A stretch of 34,009 nucleotides of DNA from Pseudoalteromonas sp. NBT06-2 (GCF_002276045.1 NZ_NQMR01000104.1:1-34009); one strand, 5' to 3'. Shown: positions 24,668 to 33,742, numbered from the stretch's first letter. The notes: generated by a model not told the origin, from the sequence alone. A program made the numbers and translations.

Positions 24668-26056
24668 TTAGTTATTTAACCTTAAACTTGCACCACTTGC
24701 CATCATGGCTGCTTCTCCACCTTCCATTAAATTTAAGTAATTTTCGGTAGGCCAGTTACGTTTTTTAGCTTCATCATAAGCTTGGCGTATCAATTCATCG
24801 CCTTGCTGTATACGACCCATTTCAGAATAAGCAGCACCTAATACTGATAGCAACGTCGGATTAGTCGCATCTAATGAACGTGCTAATTCAGCATATTTGA
24901 TTGCAGATGATATATCTCTAATACCAGACTCATCAGAAAAAGCTAATAACTTAGAATACTCAACCATAGCTGGGAAATATTCATGTAATGTAGCAAGTTT
25001 TAAAAGTGCAGCAGCCTTAGTGACATCGTAATGAATACTTTCATAATTTAAATATGTTATTGCTAATTGAAATTGCGCTCTGGCATTTTGCGTTTCACTT
25101 GCTCTCACTAGCCAAGCAAAGGCTTTATCTCTACTTGGTTGACACCCTTCACCATTCTCAAAACAGTGAACTAACCGTAGTTGAGCATCATAGTTACCAT
25201 TGATAGCTGCTTTGTAATACCAATTAATATGTTCACCATTTGTAGATTCAATAACTTCTTGTTCTAGCATTAAAGCATATCGTGCTTGAGCATAGCTATT
25301 ACCTTTGATTGCAAGTGCCTTTAGCTTATTAGTATATTGAGCTAGTTGTTTTTTATATTGCTTATGGTTCTTCGATTTATTACTTTTATTCTTAAAGGTA
25401 ATGATTAAATCATGTACACGGTTAGGTTCACCATTTCGCTTTACTTGTGGTTTATATTGCCATTGATTTACAGCTTCAAGTGCATACTCATCTAATGCGC
25501 CTTTTGGGAAAGATGCTAAAACGCGTGCATCTTCTACATGGCCACTCTCATCCACATTATAAGATATACTTACCCAAGCACTATTAAGGGCAACAAGACT
25601 TGGTGGATACTGAGGCTCTACTTTTTTTATTAACTTAGCTCTTTCGGGATAAAATTGAGTACGTTTTAAATCAGGTTCATAAAGTAATTTGTGTTTTTGA
25701 TTACCGTATTTATTTTTAAGAAGTAGGTAGGCATTTTTGCCTTCTTTTCTTGAGGGAATATTTCGTCTTAGACTACGGTACTTTTCTTTGGCTTCTGGAT
25801 GTTTAAAATCTACCGCAATTAAATACCAAGCGTAAGCTGTTGTGATATTTTTTTCTACACCTAATCCTTGTTCATATAGTTGTGCTAATTCAAATTGTGC
25901 ATTGGAATGACCGCGTTGGGCTAGTTTAGTAAATTCTTTTGCGGCTGCTGCAAAGTTATTATTTTGTAAATCTTTATTTGCTGATGAAAAATCAGCTAAA
26001 ATTCTTGTAGAACAAAGTGATAGGGTTATTAACAACAACCTAATATTACTTTTCAT
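24668..26056 (-). CDS. Exported Sel1-repeat protein with TonB C-terminal domain
   Basis: The 462 residues begin with a signal peptide (IRLLLITLSLCSTRILA). Sel1/TPR-like repeats follow (AQFELAQLYEQGLGVEKN, about 25-100). A TonB C-terminal-type domain spans about 140-225 (KVEPQYPPSLV, VDESGHVEDARVL, AVNQWQYKP). More Sel1 repeats cover about 245-445 (ARYALMLEQ, AQLRLVHCFENGEGC, ARAQFQLAITYL). There is no N-terminal TonB anchor helix or proline-rich spacer, so it is unlikely to energise transport. A periplasmic scaffold role is inferred. Confidence 0.82.
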   Translation of the reverse strand: MKSNIRLLLITLSLCSTRILADFSSANKDLQNNNFAAAAKEFTKLAQRGHSNAQFELAQLYEQGLGVEKNITTAYAWYLIAVDFKHPEAKEKYRSLRRNIPSRKEGKNAYLLLKNKYGNQKHKLLYEPDLKRTQFYPERAKLIKKVEPQYPPSLVALNSAWVSISYNVDESGHVEDARVLASFPKGALDEYALEAVNQWQYKPQVKRNGEPNRVHDLIITFKNKSNKSKNHKQYKKQLAQYTNKLKALAIKGNSYAQARYALMLEQEVIESTNGEHINWYYKAAINGNYDAQLRLVHCFENGEGCQPSRDKAFAWLVRASETQNARAQFQLAITYLNYESIHYDVTKAAALLKLATLHEYFPAMVEYSKLLAFSDESGIRDISSAIKYAELARSLDATNPTLLSVLGAAYSEMGRIQQGDELIRQAYDEAKKRNWPTENYLNLMEGGEAAMMASGASLRLNN

Positions 26057-26141
26057 TTTGCACCAGCCTAATAATAATAATTATATAATTAAGTTTACAA
26101 TAATTTTACACAGATACAATAGTTAGATTGAAGCTAGATTG

Positions 26142-26169
26142 AAAAGTAGGCACTTTAGTACCTACTTTT
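26142..26169. terminator. Intrinsic terminator of sthA
   Basis: AAAAGTAGG and CCTACTTTT form a 9-bp perfect stem with a 10-base loop, flanked by T-rich sequence on the minus-strand side. It starts 11 bases beyond the sthA stop. Confidence 0.7.
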
Positions 26170-26179
26170 TATAATGGTA

Positions 26180-27616
26180 TTACTTTATTAGGCGATTAAT
26201 GCCATTTAACGCAGCAACACGATATGCTTCTGCCATTGTTGGGTAGTTAAAAGTGGTGTTTACAAAGTAATTTACATTATTACCACCATTTTTTTGCTCC
26301 ATAATTGCTTGACCGATATGGATGATTTCAGTCGCTCTTTCGCCAAAGCAATGTATGCCTAATATTTCTTTGGTTTCAATATGAAATAAAATTTTCAGGC
26401 TACCAACTTCGGTCCCTGCAATTTGTGCTCTTGCTAAGTGTTTGAACTGTGCTCTACCAACTTCATAGGGTATTTTTGCCATTGTTAGCTCTTGCTCATT
26501 TTTACCAACAGAACTGATTTCAGGGATAGTGTAAATACCTACAGGTAAATCGCTGATTAATTTAGCAGAGCAGTGACCATCAACAATGGCATCTGCTGCA
26601 ATACGACCTTGATCAAAAGCGGCGCTAGCTAAGCTTGGATAACCAATTACATCACCTACAGCATAAATGTTATCAATCTCTGTCTGTTGGTTTTCATTTA
26701 CTTTTAATAAACCACGACCATCGGCAACTAAGCCAACTGACGCTAGATTTAAAGTATCAGTATTACCAGTTCTACCATTAGCAAATAGAATGCAATCTGC
26801 TTGCATTTTTTTACCTGACTGCATATGCACAATGACACAGTCATCACGCGTTTCTATTTTATCAAAATCTTCATTGTGGCGAATAATAATACCACTGTTC
26901 CAGAAGTGATAGCTTAATGCATCTGAAATTTCAGCATCCATAAAAGCAAGTAAGCGATCACGGGTATTTATTAGATCTACCTTTGACCCTAATCCCCTAA
27001 AAATAGAACCGTATTCACAGCCAATTACACCTGCACCATAAATGATGATATGCCTTGGATCGTGTTTTAGTTTTAAAATTGTATCACTGTCGTATACACG
27101 ACTGTGATCAAAATCTATTTGAGGTGGATGATAAGGGCGAGAGCCTGTTGCGATTACAATTGTTTCAGCTGTTAGTAATTCAACTGAACCATCTGATTTT
27201 TTGATTTGAATCGTATGTTGATCTACAAAAGAAGCTTCTCCGTGATATAAACTAATACGGTTTCTATCATAAAAGCTTGTTCGTAAATTAACTTGCTTAG
27301 ATATAACATTGCCAGCATGACTTAATATGTCAGGGAAAGTTAGTTTATTCCTATATTCACTTGTATTAAAAAGAGGATTGCGATTATATTCAATTAATCG
27401 GCTTACTGAATGACGCAATGCTTTTGATGGGATTGTGCCCCAATGTGTACAGCCGCCGCCAACATATTTTTGCTTTTCGATAACAGCTACACGTTTTTTG
27501 CTTTTAGCCAAGTTCATGGCGGTGCCTTCACCGCCTGGGCCTGTGCCTATAATGATGGCATCAAATTGGTATGTTACTTTTTCTTGTACCTTTTTAGGTA
27601 TACTTTGCTTTGCCAC
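26180..27616 (-). CDS. sthA: Soluble pyridine nucleotide transhydrogenase SthA
   Basis: This cytoplasmic flavoprotein transfers reducing equivalents between NADPH and NAD+. It is 478 residues long, and E. coli SthA is 466. The FAD site is IIIGTGPGGEGTAMNLAK and the NAD(P) site GAGVIGCEYGSIF. The active-site region reads GGGCTHWGTIPSKALRHSV. It lacks the second Cys of the usual disulfide reductase CxxxxC, as SthA proteins do. The C-terminal dimerisation domain is complete. In E. coli sthA is beside fabR, and the same neighbourhood is kept here with the desaturase in between. Confidence 0.96.
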   Translation of the reverse strand: MAKQSIPKKVQEKVTYQFDAIIIGTGPGGEGTAMNLAKSKKRVAVIEKQKYVGGGCTHWGTIPSKALRHSVSRLIEYNRNPLFNTSEYRNKLTFPDILSHAGNVISKQVNLRTSFYDRNRISLYHGEASFVDQHTIQIKKSDGSVELLTAETIVIATGSRPYHPPQIDFDHSRVYDSDTILKLKHDPRHIIIYGAGVIGCEYGSIFRGLGSKVDLINTRDRLLAFMDAEISDALSYHFWNSGIIIRHNEDFDKIETRDDCVIVHMQSGKKMQADCILFANGRTGNTDTLNLASVGLVADGRGLLKVNENQQTEIDNIYAVGDVIGYPSLASAAFDQGRIAADAIVDGHCSAKLISDLPVGIYTIPEISSVGKNEQELTMAKIPYEVGRAQFKHLARAQIAGTEVGSLKILFHIETKEILGIHCFGERATEIIHIGQAIMEQKNGGNNVNYFVNTTFNYPTMAEAYRVAALNGINRLIK

Positions 27617-27693
27617 TGGTTATCCTCATCTATTCAGCTTGAAACTAAAATAACCAGAGCATAACCTTAAAGTCTATGATTGATATATTTGAG

Positions 27694-28827
27694 TTAACAA
27701 TACCTAGCATTAAGCAGTTTGATGTTTAAATCAAGCCATGCTTGTTTTTGCTGTTGCCAAGCACGTTCAAATTCTTGGTATTGTTTATTTAAAGCTAATT
27801 TTTCATATTGTTGCAATATGGTGCTTTTTTTAGCTTCAAGCAATTGTTTTTTAAGTTTTGCGTAATGTTGTAATTTTTTTATTAATAATTCATATTCTGT
27901 GTGCAACAAGTCTAACTTATCTTGTGTTGTAGAAAATTGAGTTAATTTTCTAGTTGTTGCAGCTAATTGTGTCTCAGCTTTTGCTTTTTCAATGCGATCT
28001 ATTGATATGGTTTTTAGTTTTTTTGTAAGACCAAAGTATGAAAGCGATTTTATCATCCATTTTGTTGGGTCGTACTGATACCATTTTATACCATTTCTAT
28101 AATCACTGGCAAAAATATGATGATAATTATGATAGCCTTCACCATAAGTGAAAAAAGCTAAAATGCCATTATCTCTAGCTGTATTAGATTCAGTATAAGG
28201 TCGCTTCCCCCAAATGTGCGCCACAGAGTTAATGAAAAAAGTTAAATGCTGACTCAATACAAGTCTTAATAGTCCTGACAATAATAGCATACCAAGCACA
28301 TCACCAAATATGACCCCTAACAATAACGGGATAGATAAGTTGACTAAAAAAGCTAAAGGAAAATAATATTTATGTTGCCACATAACAATTTTATTTTTTT
28401 GTAAGTCACGGGCGTTGTTGTAGTTTCCGTATTGCTCACCTTGATAATTACGTAACATCCAGCCTATGTGGCTATACCAAAAACCATTAGTTGCCGCGTA
28501 AGGGTCTTTTATTGGATCATCAACTTGGCCATGATGTATCCTATGATCTGAACTCCAATGTAATGCGCTATTTTGCATTGCAAAAGCACCGCCAATAGCA
28601 AAAATAAACTCTACAACAGGATGGGCTTCATAAGTTTTATGTGCCCATAACCTATGATAACCAGCCGTGATTGATAATCCAGCAAAAAACATGCAAGCAA
28701 TAAAAGCCAACCAATTTGCATTACTATATCCAATCATTGCACCGTATAGAGGTACTAAAGTGATGGCAGCTATAAATGTGAGTGTAAAAAATAGGACATT
28801 TGCCCAGATCAACGGTGGTTTTTTCAT
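27694..28827 (-). CDS. Delta-9 fatty acid desaturase
   Basis: This membrane di-iron desaturase introduces a double bond into acyl chains and supports membrane fluidity, for example in the cold. The three histidine boxes are visible: HRLWAH, HRIHH (within DHRIHHGQVDDPIKD) and HNYHH. Four or so membrane helices surround them. A Gln/Lys-rich coiled-coil tail of about 100 residues extends the C terminus. The ATG at 28827 (after AGAAGA) is chosen over a 28-codon longer frame, because that extension would run through the FabR-type operator and promoter. The protein is then 377 residues. It is divergent from fabR and most likely repressed by it. Confidence 0.92.
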   Translation of the reverse strand: MKKPPLIWANVLFFTLTFIAAITLVPLYGAMIGYSNANWLAFIACMFFAGLSITAGYHRLWAHKTYEAHPVVEFIFAIGGAFAMQNSALHWSSDHRIHHGQVDDPIKDPYAATNGFWYSHIGWMLRNYQGEQYGNYNNARDLQKNKIVMWQHKYYFPLAFLVNLSIPLLLGVIFGDVLGMLLLSGLLRLVLSQHLTFFINSVAHIWGKRPYTESNTARDNGILAFFTYGEGYHNYHHIFASDYRNGIKWYQYDPTKWMIKSLSYFGLTKKLKTISIDRIEKAKAETQLAATTRKLTQFSTTQDKLDLLHTEYELLIKKLQHYAKLKKQLLEAKKSTILQQYEKLALNKQYQEFERAWQQQKQAWLDLNIKLLNARYC

Positions 28828-28864
28828 TTGTCTTCTTCGTAAATAATTTAAATTAGTAAATTTG

Positions 28865-28882
28865 AGCGTACAGCTGTGCGCT
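28865..28882. promoter_or_regulatory. FabR-type operator
   Basis: AGCGTACAGCTGTGCGCT is an 18-base near-perfect palindrome (one mismatch). It closely resembles the E. coli FabR operator AGCGTACACGTGTTCGCT. It lies directly downstream of the -10 box of the desaturase promoter and covers its expected transcription start, with fabR itself divergent next door. Confidence 0.8.
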
Positions 28883-28911
28883 AAAGTAGTAGTAAAATGG
28901 CTTTTAGTCAA
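28883..28911 (-). promoter_or_regulatory. Desaturase promoter
   Basis: On the minus strand TTGACT (28911-28906) and TACTTT (28888-28883) are spaced by 17 bases. The predicted start falls inside the FabR-type operator, the classical arrangement for repression. Confidence 0.6.
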
Positions 28912-29025
28912 GGAATAAGGAAGTGTTAAAACGAATTTATTGACTACTTATGTTAGACTTTGAGCTTGTTAATCTTATCTAAGTAGATAAAAGTAAGGCA
29001 AAAGTTAACTTTATAAGGGGTTATT

Positions 29026-29652
29026 ATGGCTGGTGTTCGTGCAAAACAAAAAGAAAGAACAAGACTTGCCTTGATTGAAGCTGCATTTAATCAATTAAGT
29101 GCAGATCATAGTTTATCTAATTTAAGCTTGAGGGAAGTGTCACGAGAAGCAGGAATTGCCCCAACTTCATTTTATCGTCATTTTAAAGATATGAATGAAC
29201 TCGGATTAACTTTAGTCGATGAAGCTGGTTTAACATTAAGACAATTAATGCGCCAAGCCCGCAGAAGAATAAAAAGTGAAGGCAGTGTTATACATACCTC
29301 TATTTATACATTTATGGAGTTTATTGAGAACTCAAGTAATCAATTTCGTTTATTATTAAGAGAGCGTTCTGGTACTTCGATTGCATTTAGAAATGCTGTT
29401 GCCAGAGAAATAAAGCACTTTATATTAGAACTCGCTCATTATTTAGAAAGCGAAACCGAATGTGATGCTGATCATGCATATATTCAAGCTGAGGCTATGG
29501 TTACTTTAGTATTTAACGCTGGGGCTGAAGCATTAGATATAGATAAAAAGCAAAGGGATGAACTGGTTAATAGGCTAGTTTGGCAGCTCAGATATGTCGC
29601 TAAAGGTGCTGCTATTTATGGTAAAAAGACAACACCTAAAGCTAATACTTAA
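29026..29652 (+). CDS. fabR: Transcriptional repressor FabR (TetR family)
   Basis: This regulator of unsaturated fatty acid genes senses the saturated/unsaturated acyl balance. It is 208 residues. The start MAGVRAKQKERTRLALIEAAF and the helix-turn-helix LREVSREAGIAPTSFYRHFK are hallmarks of FabR, as is FRLLLRERSGTSIAFRNAV in the ligand-binding half. AAGGGG precedes the ATG. It is divergent from the desaturase, with a matching operator in between, and its stop is 2 bases from the convergent trmA stop. Confidence 0.95.
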   Translation: MAGVRAKQKERTRLALIEAAFNQLSADHSLSNLSLREVSREAGIAPTSFYRHFKDMNELGLTLVDEAGLTLRQLMRQARRRIKSEGSVIHTSIYTFMEFIENSSNQFRLLLRERSGTSIAFRNAVAREIKHFILELAHYLESETECDADHAYIQAEAMVTLVFNAGAEALDIDKKQRDELVNRLVWQLRYVAKGAAIYGKKTTPKANT

Positions 29653-29653
29653 T

Positions 29654-30754
29654 TTATTTACGCGTTAAGAATACACCTGATTCTATATGGTGTGTATAGG
29701 GAAATTGATCAAAAATAGCAAAACGAGTCACTTTATGTGTTGTTGTCAATTGTTGTAAATCTCTTTCTAACGTATCTGGATTACAAGATATATAGATAAT
29801 ATTGTCGTAGTTTTGCGTCAGCGTAGTTGTTTTTTCATCCATACCGGCCCTTGGGGGATCGACTAAGATAGTTTGGCAATTATAACTTTTTAAATCTATA
29901 CCATTTAATCTTGTGAATTCTTGTTCACCATTAAGTGCTTGCGTGAACTCTTCGCTAGACATACGAATAATATCTACATTATCAATATTGTTTTCAGCAA
30001 TATTAAATTGTGCTGACTTTACTGATGACTTAGATATTTCAGTTGCTAATACACGATTAAAGGCACTTGCTAATGCAATAGAAAAGTTACCGTTACCACA
30101 ATATAATTCAAGCAGATCATTTTCTAAGTTTTGGCTGATATCTAATGCCCATTCCAGCATTTTTTGATTCAGTTTTGCATTAGGCTGCGTAAAGCTATTT
30201 TCGACTTGTTGGTAAGTAATCTCCTTACCAGCTACATTTATTTTTTCAATAACATAATCATTACCTAATAAAACTTTTTGTTTTCGAGCTCTACCAATAA
30301 TATCAACCTTAAAGTCTTTACCTAAAGTTGCTTTTAGTGCTTCAGCAGCCTCTAACCATTCATCCTCTAAAGGTTTGTGATATAATAAGCTTATTAAAAC
30401 TTCACCGCTTAGCGAAGATAAATAGTCAATTTGAAATAATTTACGTCTTAATATTTCGTTAAATTGCAGTAGCGCAATCAACTTTGGCATTAGCTTGTAA
30501 ATTATTGGTGCAGCAGGTTCGAAATGTTTAACTCGAATTTTTTCTTTGGTTTCTTGATTGAACATTATGTGGAATAAATCATCTCCTTCGTGCCATACTC
30601 TAAACTCGGCACGTTGACGATAATGTTTTGGCTCAGAGTTGAAAACTTCTAGTTTTTTTACACCGAATTGTTCAAATTGCTTTTGAATACGGATTTCTTT
30701 TTCATTCAATTGTGAATCGTAAGTAGTTTCGTCAATTTCAATAATAGCCATCAT
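29654..30754 (-). CDS. trmA: tRNA (uracil-5-)-methyltransferase TrmA
   Basis: This enzyme uses S-adenosylmethionine to make ribothymidine at position 54 of the tRNA T loop. It is 366 residues, the same length as E. coli TrmA, and key residues fall at the same numbers: Gln190, Asp299 in LVDPPRAG, nucleophile Cys324 in YISCNPDTL and Glu358 near the C terminus. The SAM-binding ELYCGNGNFS is intact. The numbering agreement supports the first of two adjacent ATGs. It neighbours fabR and murI, as in E. coli. Confidence 0.97.
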   Translation of the reverse strand: MMAIIEIDETTYDSQLNEKEIRIQKQFEQFGVKKLEVFNSEPKHYRQRAEFRVWHEGDDLFHIMFNQETKEKIRVKHFEPAAPIIYKLMPKLIALLQFNEILRRKLFQIDYLSSLSGEVLISLLYHKPLEDEWLEAAEALKATLGKDFKVDIIGRARKQKVLLGNDYVIEKINVAGKEITYQQVENSFTQPNAKLNQKMLEWALDISQNLENDLLELYCGNGNFSIALASAFNRVLATEISKSSVKSAQFNIAENNIDNVDIIRMSSEEFTQALNGEQEFTRLNGIDLKSYNCQTILVDPPRAGMDEKTTTLTQNYDNIIYISCNPDTLERDLQQLTTTHKVTRFAIFDQFPYTHHIESGVFLTRK

Positions 30755-30894
30755 GTTTTCTCGTCTGAGCTGGTCGCGCTATTTTATGGAGTGATATTTG
30801 TTTGTCTATATAAATTTAAATATTTTCTTTATTCGTACTTTAGTATTGACGTAAATAGCCGATAAGCAATAAAGGCACTGGATTGGAGCAAGTC

Positions 30895-32025
30895 ATGAAA
30901 ATAGGTTCTTCAGGGTTTCAACCCGCATCATTATTTAATCAGTTGTTTAAAAAAAGTGATAAAGCACAAGAGCATGCTCACATGTCTGGTTCAGTAAACT
31001 TTTCAAAAAATAGACAAATAGCCTCAAAAGTAATGCAAGATAAATTATCAAACGCTTTATCTATGCCGACAACTCCCACTAATAAGTCTGAATCCTTATT
31101 TGATTTTGAAGAAGTTACAAAAAATGTTTTAGGTTTTGTAAAAACGGCTGTTTTAAATGCGAAAAGCAATGGTGCTTCAGATGACAAACTTAAAGATATG
31201 TTAAATCAAGCTAAAAATGGCATTGAAACAGGTATAAAGGAGGCATTAGGTGAATTAGAAGATTCAGGTTTAATGACTGATGATATTAAAGAGGGCATTG
31301 CTAAAAGTCGAGGATTGATGAATAAAGGTTTAGATGAGTTTGAATCAACTCTAGATAGATCAAATGTATCATCAGCCAATTACGCTCAAGCAAGCAGCTA
31401 TAATTTATCTAATGGCGCAGAGCTAACAATAAAGACTCAAGAAGGTGATGAGATCCGCATTCGTTTTAATTCAGATTATCAACATCAAAATGCTTCAGTA
31501 TATCAATTAAATAGTCTAAACGAATCATTCACTTACCAAGATTCAAAATCATACTCTGCTTCTTTTTCATTTGAAGTTAATGGTGATTTAAATGAGGAAG
31601 AGCAAGAAGCGATAAATGCACTAATGTCAGATTTACAAAAAGTGAGTGACGACTTTTTCTCTGGTTCATTAGAAAATGCTTTTGAACAAGCAAGTGAAAT
31701 AAATATGGATACCAGTCAACTGGCCGCATTTTCAATGAATTTACAACAAACAGAAAGTCTAGTAAGTGTCAAAGAGTATCGTTCAAATATGCCTGGAGTT
31801 GATTTAGCTAAACAATTAGTACCACTCAATGAAGGGTTAGAGCAGGCATATGATAAAGCAAAACCGCTTTCTATTGAAACTGAATTGGTTGGGCTATTAA
31901 AATGGTTGAATCAAGAAAGAGAACAAGCTGATAAATTTATAGCATATAGTCAATCTTTATTTGATCAGCTTTCTTTACTAGATAATTCAGTTTTGGAAAA
32001 TGAAAAAACTGATAATGAACTTTAA
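30895..32025 (+). CDS. DUF5610-like hypothetical protein
   Basis: This 376-residue soluble protein has no signal peptide or membrane helix and is rich in Ser, Asn, Lys and Glu. The N-terminal half (about 40-160) is helical with a FDFEEVTKNVLGFVKTAV...GIEAGIKEAL-like stretch that resembles DUF5610. The middle (about 165-240) looks like beta strands (GAELTIKTQEGDEIRIRFN, SYSASFSFEVNGDL). The end is helical. The ATG at 30895 is chosen because GGAG at 30885 lies 6 bases before it. An in-frame TTG at 30883 would include that site. It is divergent from trmA. Function unknown. Confidence 0.75.
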   Translation: MKIGSSGFQPASLFNQLFKKSDKAQEHAHMSGSVNFSKNRQIASKVMQDKLSNALSMPTTPTNKSESLFDFEEVTKNVLGFVKTAVLNAKSNGASDDKLKDMLNQAKNGIETGIKEALGELEDSGLMTDDIKEGIAKSRGLMNKGLDEFESTLDRSNVSSANYAQASSYNLSNGAELTIKTQEGDEIRIRFNSDYQHQNASVYQLNSLNESFTYQDSKSYSASFSFEVNGDLNEEEQEAINALMSDLQKVSDDFFSGSLENAFEQASEINMDTSQLAAFSMNLQQTESLVSVKEYRSNMPGVDLAKQLVPLNEGLEQAYDKAKPLSIETELVGLLKWLNQEREQADKFIAYSQSLFDQLSLLDNSVLENEKTDNEL

Positions 32026-32051
32026 TCCTAATAATTAAATAAGTTATCTTG

Positions 32052-32200
32052 ATATACTCCCGTGGGGTAAGATGATAAACAGCTAACTGCGTTGTTATAA
32101 AATATGTGTTGGGAATGACTTAATGATATATTTTACGTTCCGAATTTGGCGCTTTTTTGACTTGTTGAAATCGTGAATTTCCATGTAGCATGGGTATATA
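32052..32200. repeat. Degenerate repeat module upstream of family B copy
   Basis: The right part (GAAATC, GAATTTCCATGTAGCATGGGTATA, 32170-32198) is the same module as 13805-13860. The left end TATACTCCCGTG may be its decayed partner. It abuts the next repeat and shares TATA, as at 13805. Confidence 0.55.
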
Positions 32201-32463
32201 CCCAAGCTACTTGGAAATACATGATTTCAGCGGGAGTTTAAATGGTCAAATACAAGACATTTATTGCAGGTAATGGTTATTCCCTTATCAACATAAATAA
32301 CGCGGTAGTTGACCATTTAAAACCGGCCCGTAGGGAATTTATCAGGTAAGTAATCACTACGTTACATCAGTTAGAAAGGCAATAAGCATTCCTAAAATGA
32401 TGTGCCTTGTGCTAACTCACCTGATAAATTCTGAAACAAGCATTATCAAGTGGCTTGGGTATA
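32197..32463. repeat. Family B repeat, copy upstream of murI
   Basis: The 267-bp element has ends TATACCCAAGCTACTTG and CAAGTGGCTTGGGTATA. Inner inverted arms are visible (AATTTATCAGGT near 32340 and ACCTGATAAATT near 32420). It shares blocks with the 266-bp copy at 13543-13808 (GGTTATTCCCTT, AATAACGC) and with 17327-17486. Its right end is 42 bases before the murI start codon. Confidence 0.8.
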
Positions 32464-32505
32464 TGTCACAATAGCGTGTCTTATTACATATATTGAGCTT
32501 TACGT

Positions 32506-33282
32506 TTGCAGCATATTGTTATTTTTGATTCGGGTATAGGTGGTACATCCGTTTTAGCGCATATTCAAAAAGCATTTCCTTATGCTTGTTTCAGTTATTT
32601 AATGGACAACTTATACTTACCTTATGGTGAGTTGGCATCAAAAGTTTTACAAAAAAGGTTATTACAAAAGCTCAAAACTGCTGAAGCGTCTTTTAAACCT
32701 ATCGATTTAATTGTTGTAGCTTGCAATACAGCAAGTACACAAAGTCTCTGCTTACTGAGATCACATACTGATATTCCAATCGTTGGTGTGGTACCTGCAA
32801 TTAAACCAGCAGCAAGTAGAACTAAAACCAAGAAAATAGGCTTACTTGCTACCCCTGCTACTACTAATAATGATTACATTCAAAAGTTAATAAAAAATCA
32901 TGCCAATAATATAGATGTGCACTTATATTCCTCTTTAAATTTAGTCGCATTAGCAGAACAAAAATTTTGGAATGGAAGCGTAGACGAGCAAGCGCTTCAT
33001 ACAGAAATTAAGAATTTAAATATCTCAAAAGAAATTGATTGTTTAGTTTTAGGTTGCACACATTTTCCAATTTTATCTTCAGAAATACTTAAAGCTTTAA
33101 ATATAAATATTGAATTAATTGACTCAGGTAGTGCAATTGCTAATAGGGTAATTGATTTACTACCTGTTAATGCAGACAAATTGTTATTAGAAGAAATAAA
33201 AAAACCGGTGCGGTATTATGCAACGGCTCCTATTTCAAATACTAAAGAAAAGGTTGAAATAATTAAATTGATTGATCTTTAG
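32506..33282 (+). CDS. murI: Glutamate racemase MurI
   Basis: This enzyme makes D-glutamate for peptidoglycan from L-glutamate. It is 258 residues. Catalytic cysteines are Cys73 in VVACNTAST and Cys184 in VLGCTHFPIL (with His186). Asp8 in FDSGIGGTSVL is also conserved. The start is TTG: an in-frame stop at 32494 excludes anything longer, and the protein begins exactly at the conserved HIVIFDSG strand. No good ribosome binding site is visible. A 267-bp repeat ends 42 bases upstream, so native expression signals may have been displaced. It precedes an rRNA operon, as in E. coli. Confidence 0.95.
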   Translation: MQHIVIFDSGIGGTSVLAHIQKAFPYACFSYLMDNLYLPYGELASKVLQKRLLQKLKTAEASFKPIDLIVVACNTASTQSLCLLRSHTDIPIVGVVPAIKPAASRTKTKKIGLLATPATTNNDYIQKLIKNHANNIDVHLYSSLNLVALAEQKFWNGSVDEQALHTEIKNLNISKEIDCLVLGCTHFPILSSEILKALNINIELIDSGSAIANRVIDLLPVNADKLLLEEIKKPVRYYATAPISNTKEKVEIIKLIDL

Positions 33283-33742
33283 ATTCAGCTTTAATTTGAG
33301 AATCACTATTTTCTTGTTTTTGTTTTGCCTCTCTTACTTTTAGAGTACGCTGTTGAAACTCAGCATCGTTTAAAGCTGTGATTGCTAAGTCAGCATCTTT
33401 AGACGCCATTTCAATAAATCCAAAGCCGCGACGTTTGCCTGTATTTTTATCTTTTAATAAACGTACAGTAAAAACTTTGCCGTGTTCCTCGAATAACTCT
33501 CTGACAATACCTTCGTTCGCACGGTAAGGAAGATTACCTACATATAAGGTTTTAGTTTTAATTTTTGATTCATCTTCATTCGCAGACATAAACGTAATGA
33601 TGATACCACCAAAAAGTAACCCTAAAGAGAGGGCAATTGCAGGATTAGTTAAAACACTGCCGAGTAGAAACTCTGCTAAGACAAAGCCAATAATAGCCAA
33701 GATAATAGAAAAGATTATAGATTTTTGATTAGATGATTTCAT
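33263..33742 (-). CDS. Membrane-anchored RRM RNA-binding protein
   Basis: This 159-residue protein has two N-terminal hydrophobic helices (about 7-28 and 34-52). A single RNA-recognition motif (about 64-142) follows, with RNP2 LYVGNL and RNP1 RRGFGFIEM. A Gln/Lys/Glu-rich tail ends it. RRM proteins in bacteria are usually soluble cold-shock-type proteins, so the membrane anchor is notable. A ten-codon longer start at 33772 is possible; neither start has a clear ribosome binding site. Its last 20 bases overlap the end of murI in the opposite direction. Confidence 0.88.
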   Translation of the reverse strand: MKSSNQKSIIFSIILAIIGFVLAEFLLGSVLTNPAIALSLGLLFGGIIITFMSANEDESKIKTKTLYVGNLPYRANEGIVRELFEEHGKVFTVRLLKDKNTGKRRGFGFIEMASKDADLAITALNDAEFQQRTLKVREAKQKQENSDSQIKAESKDQSI

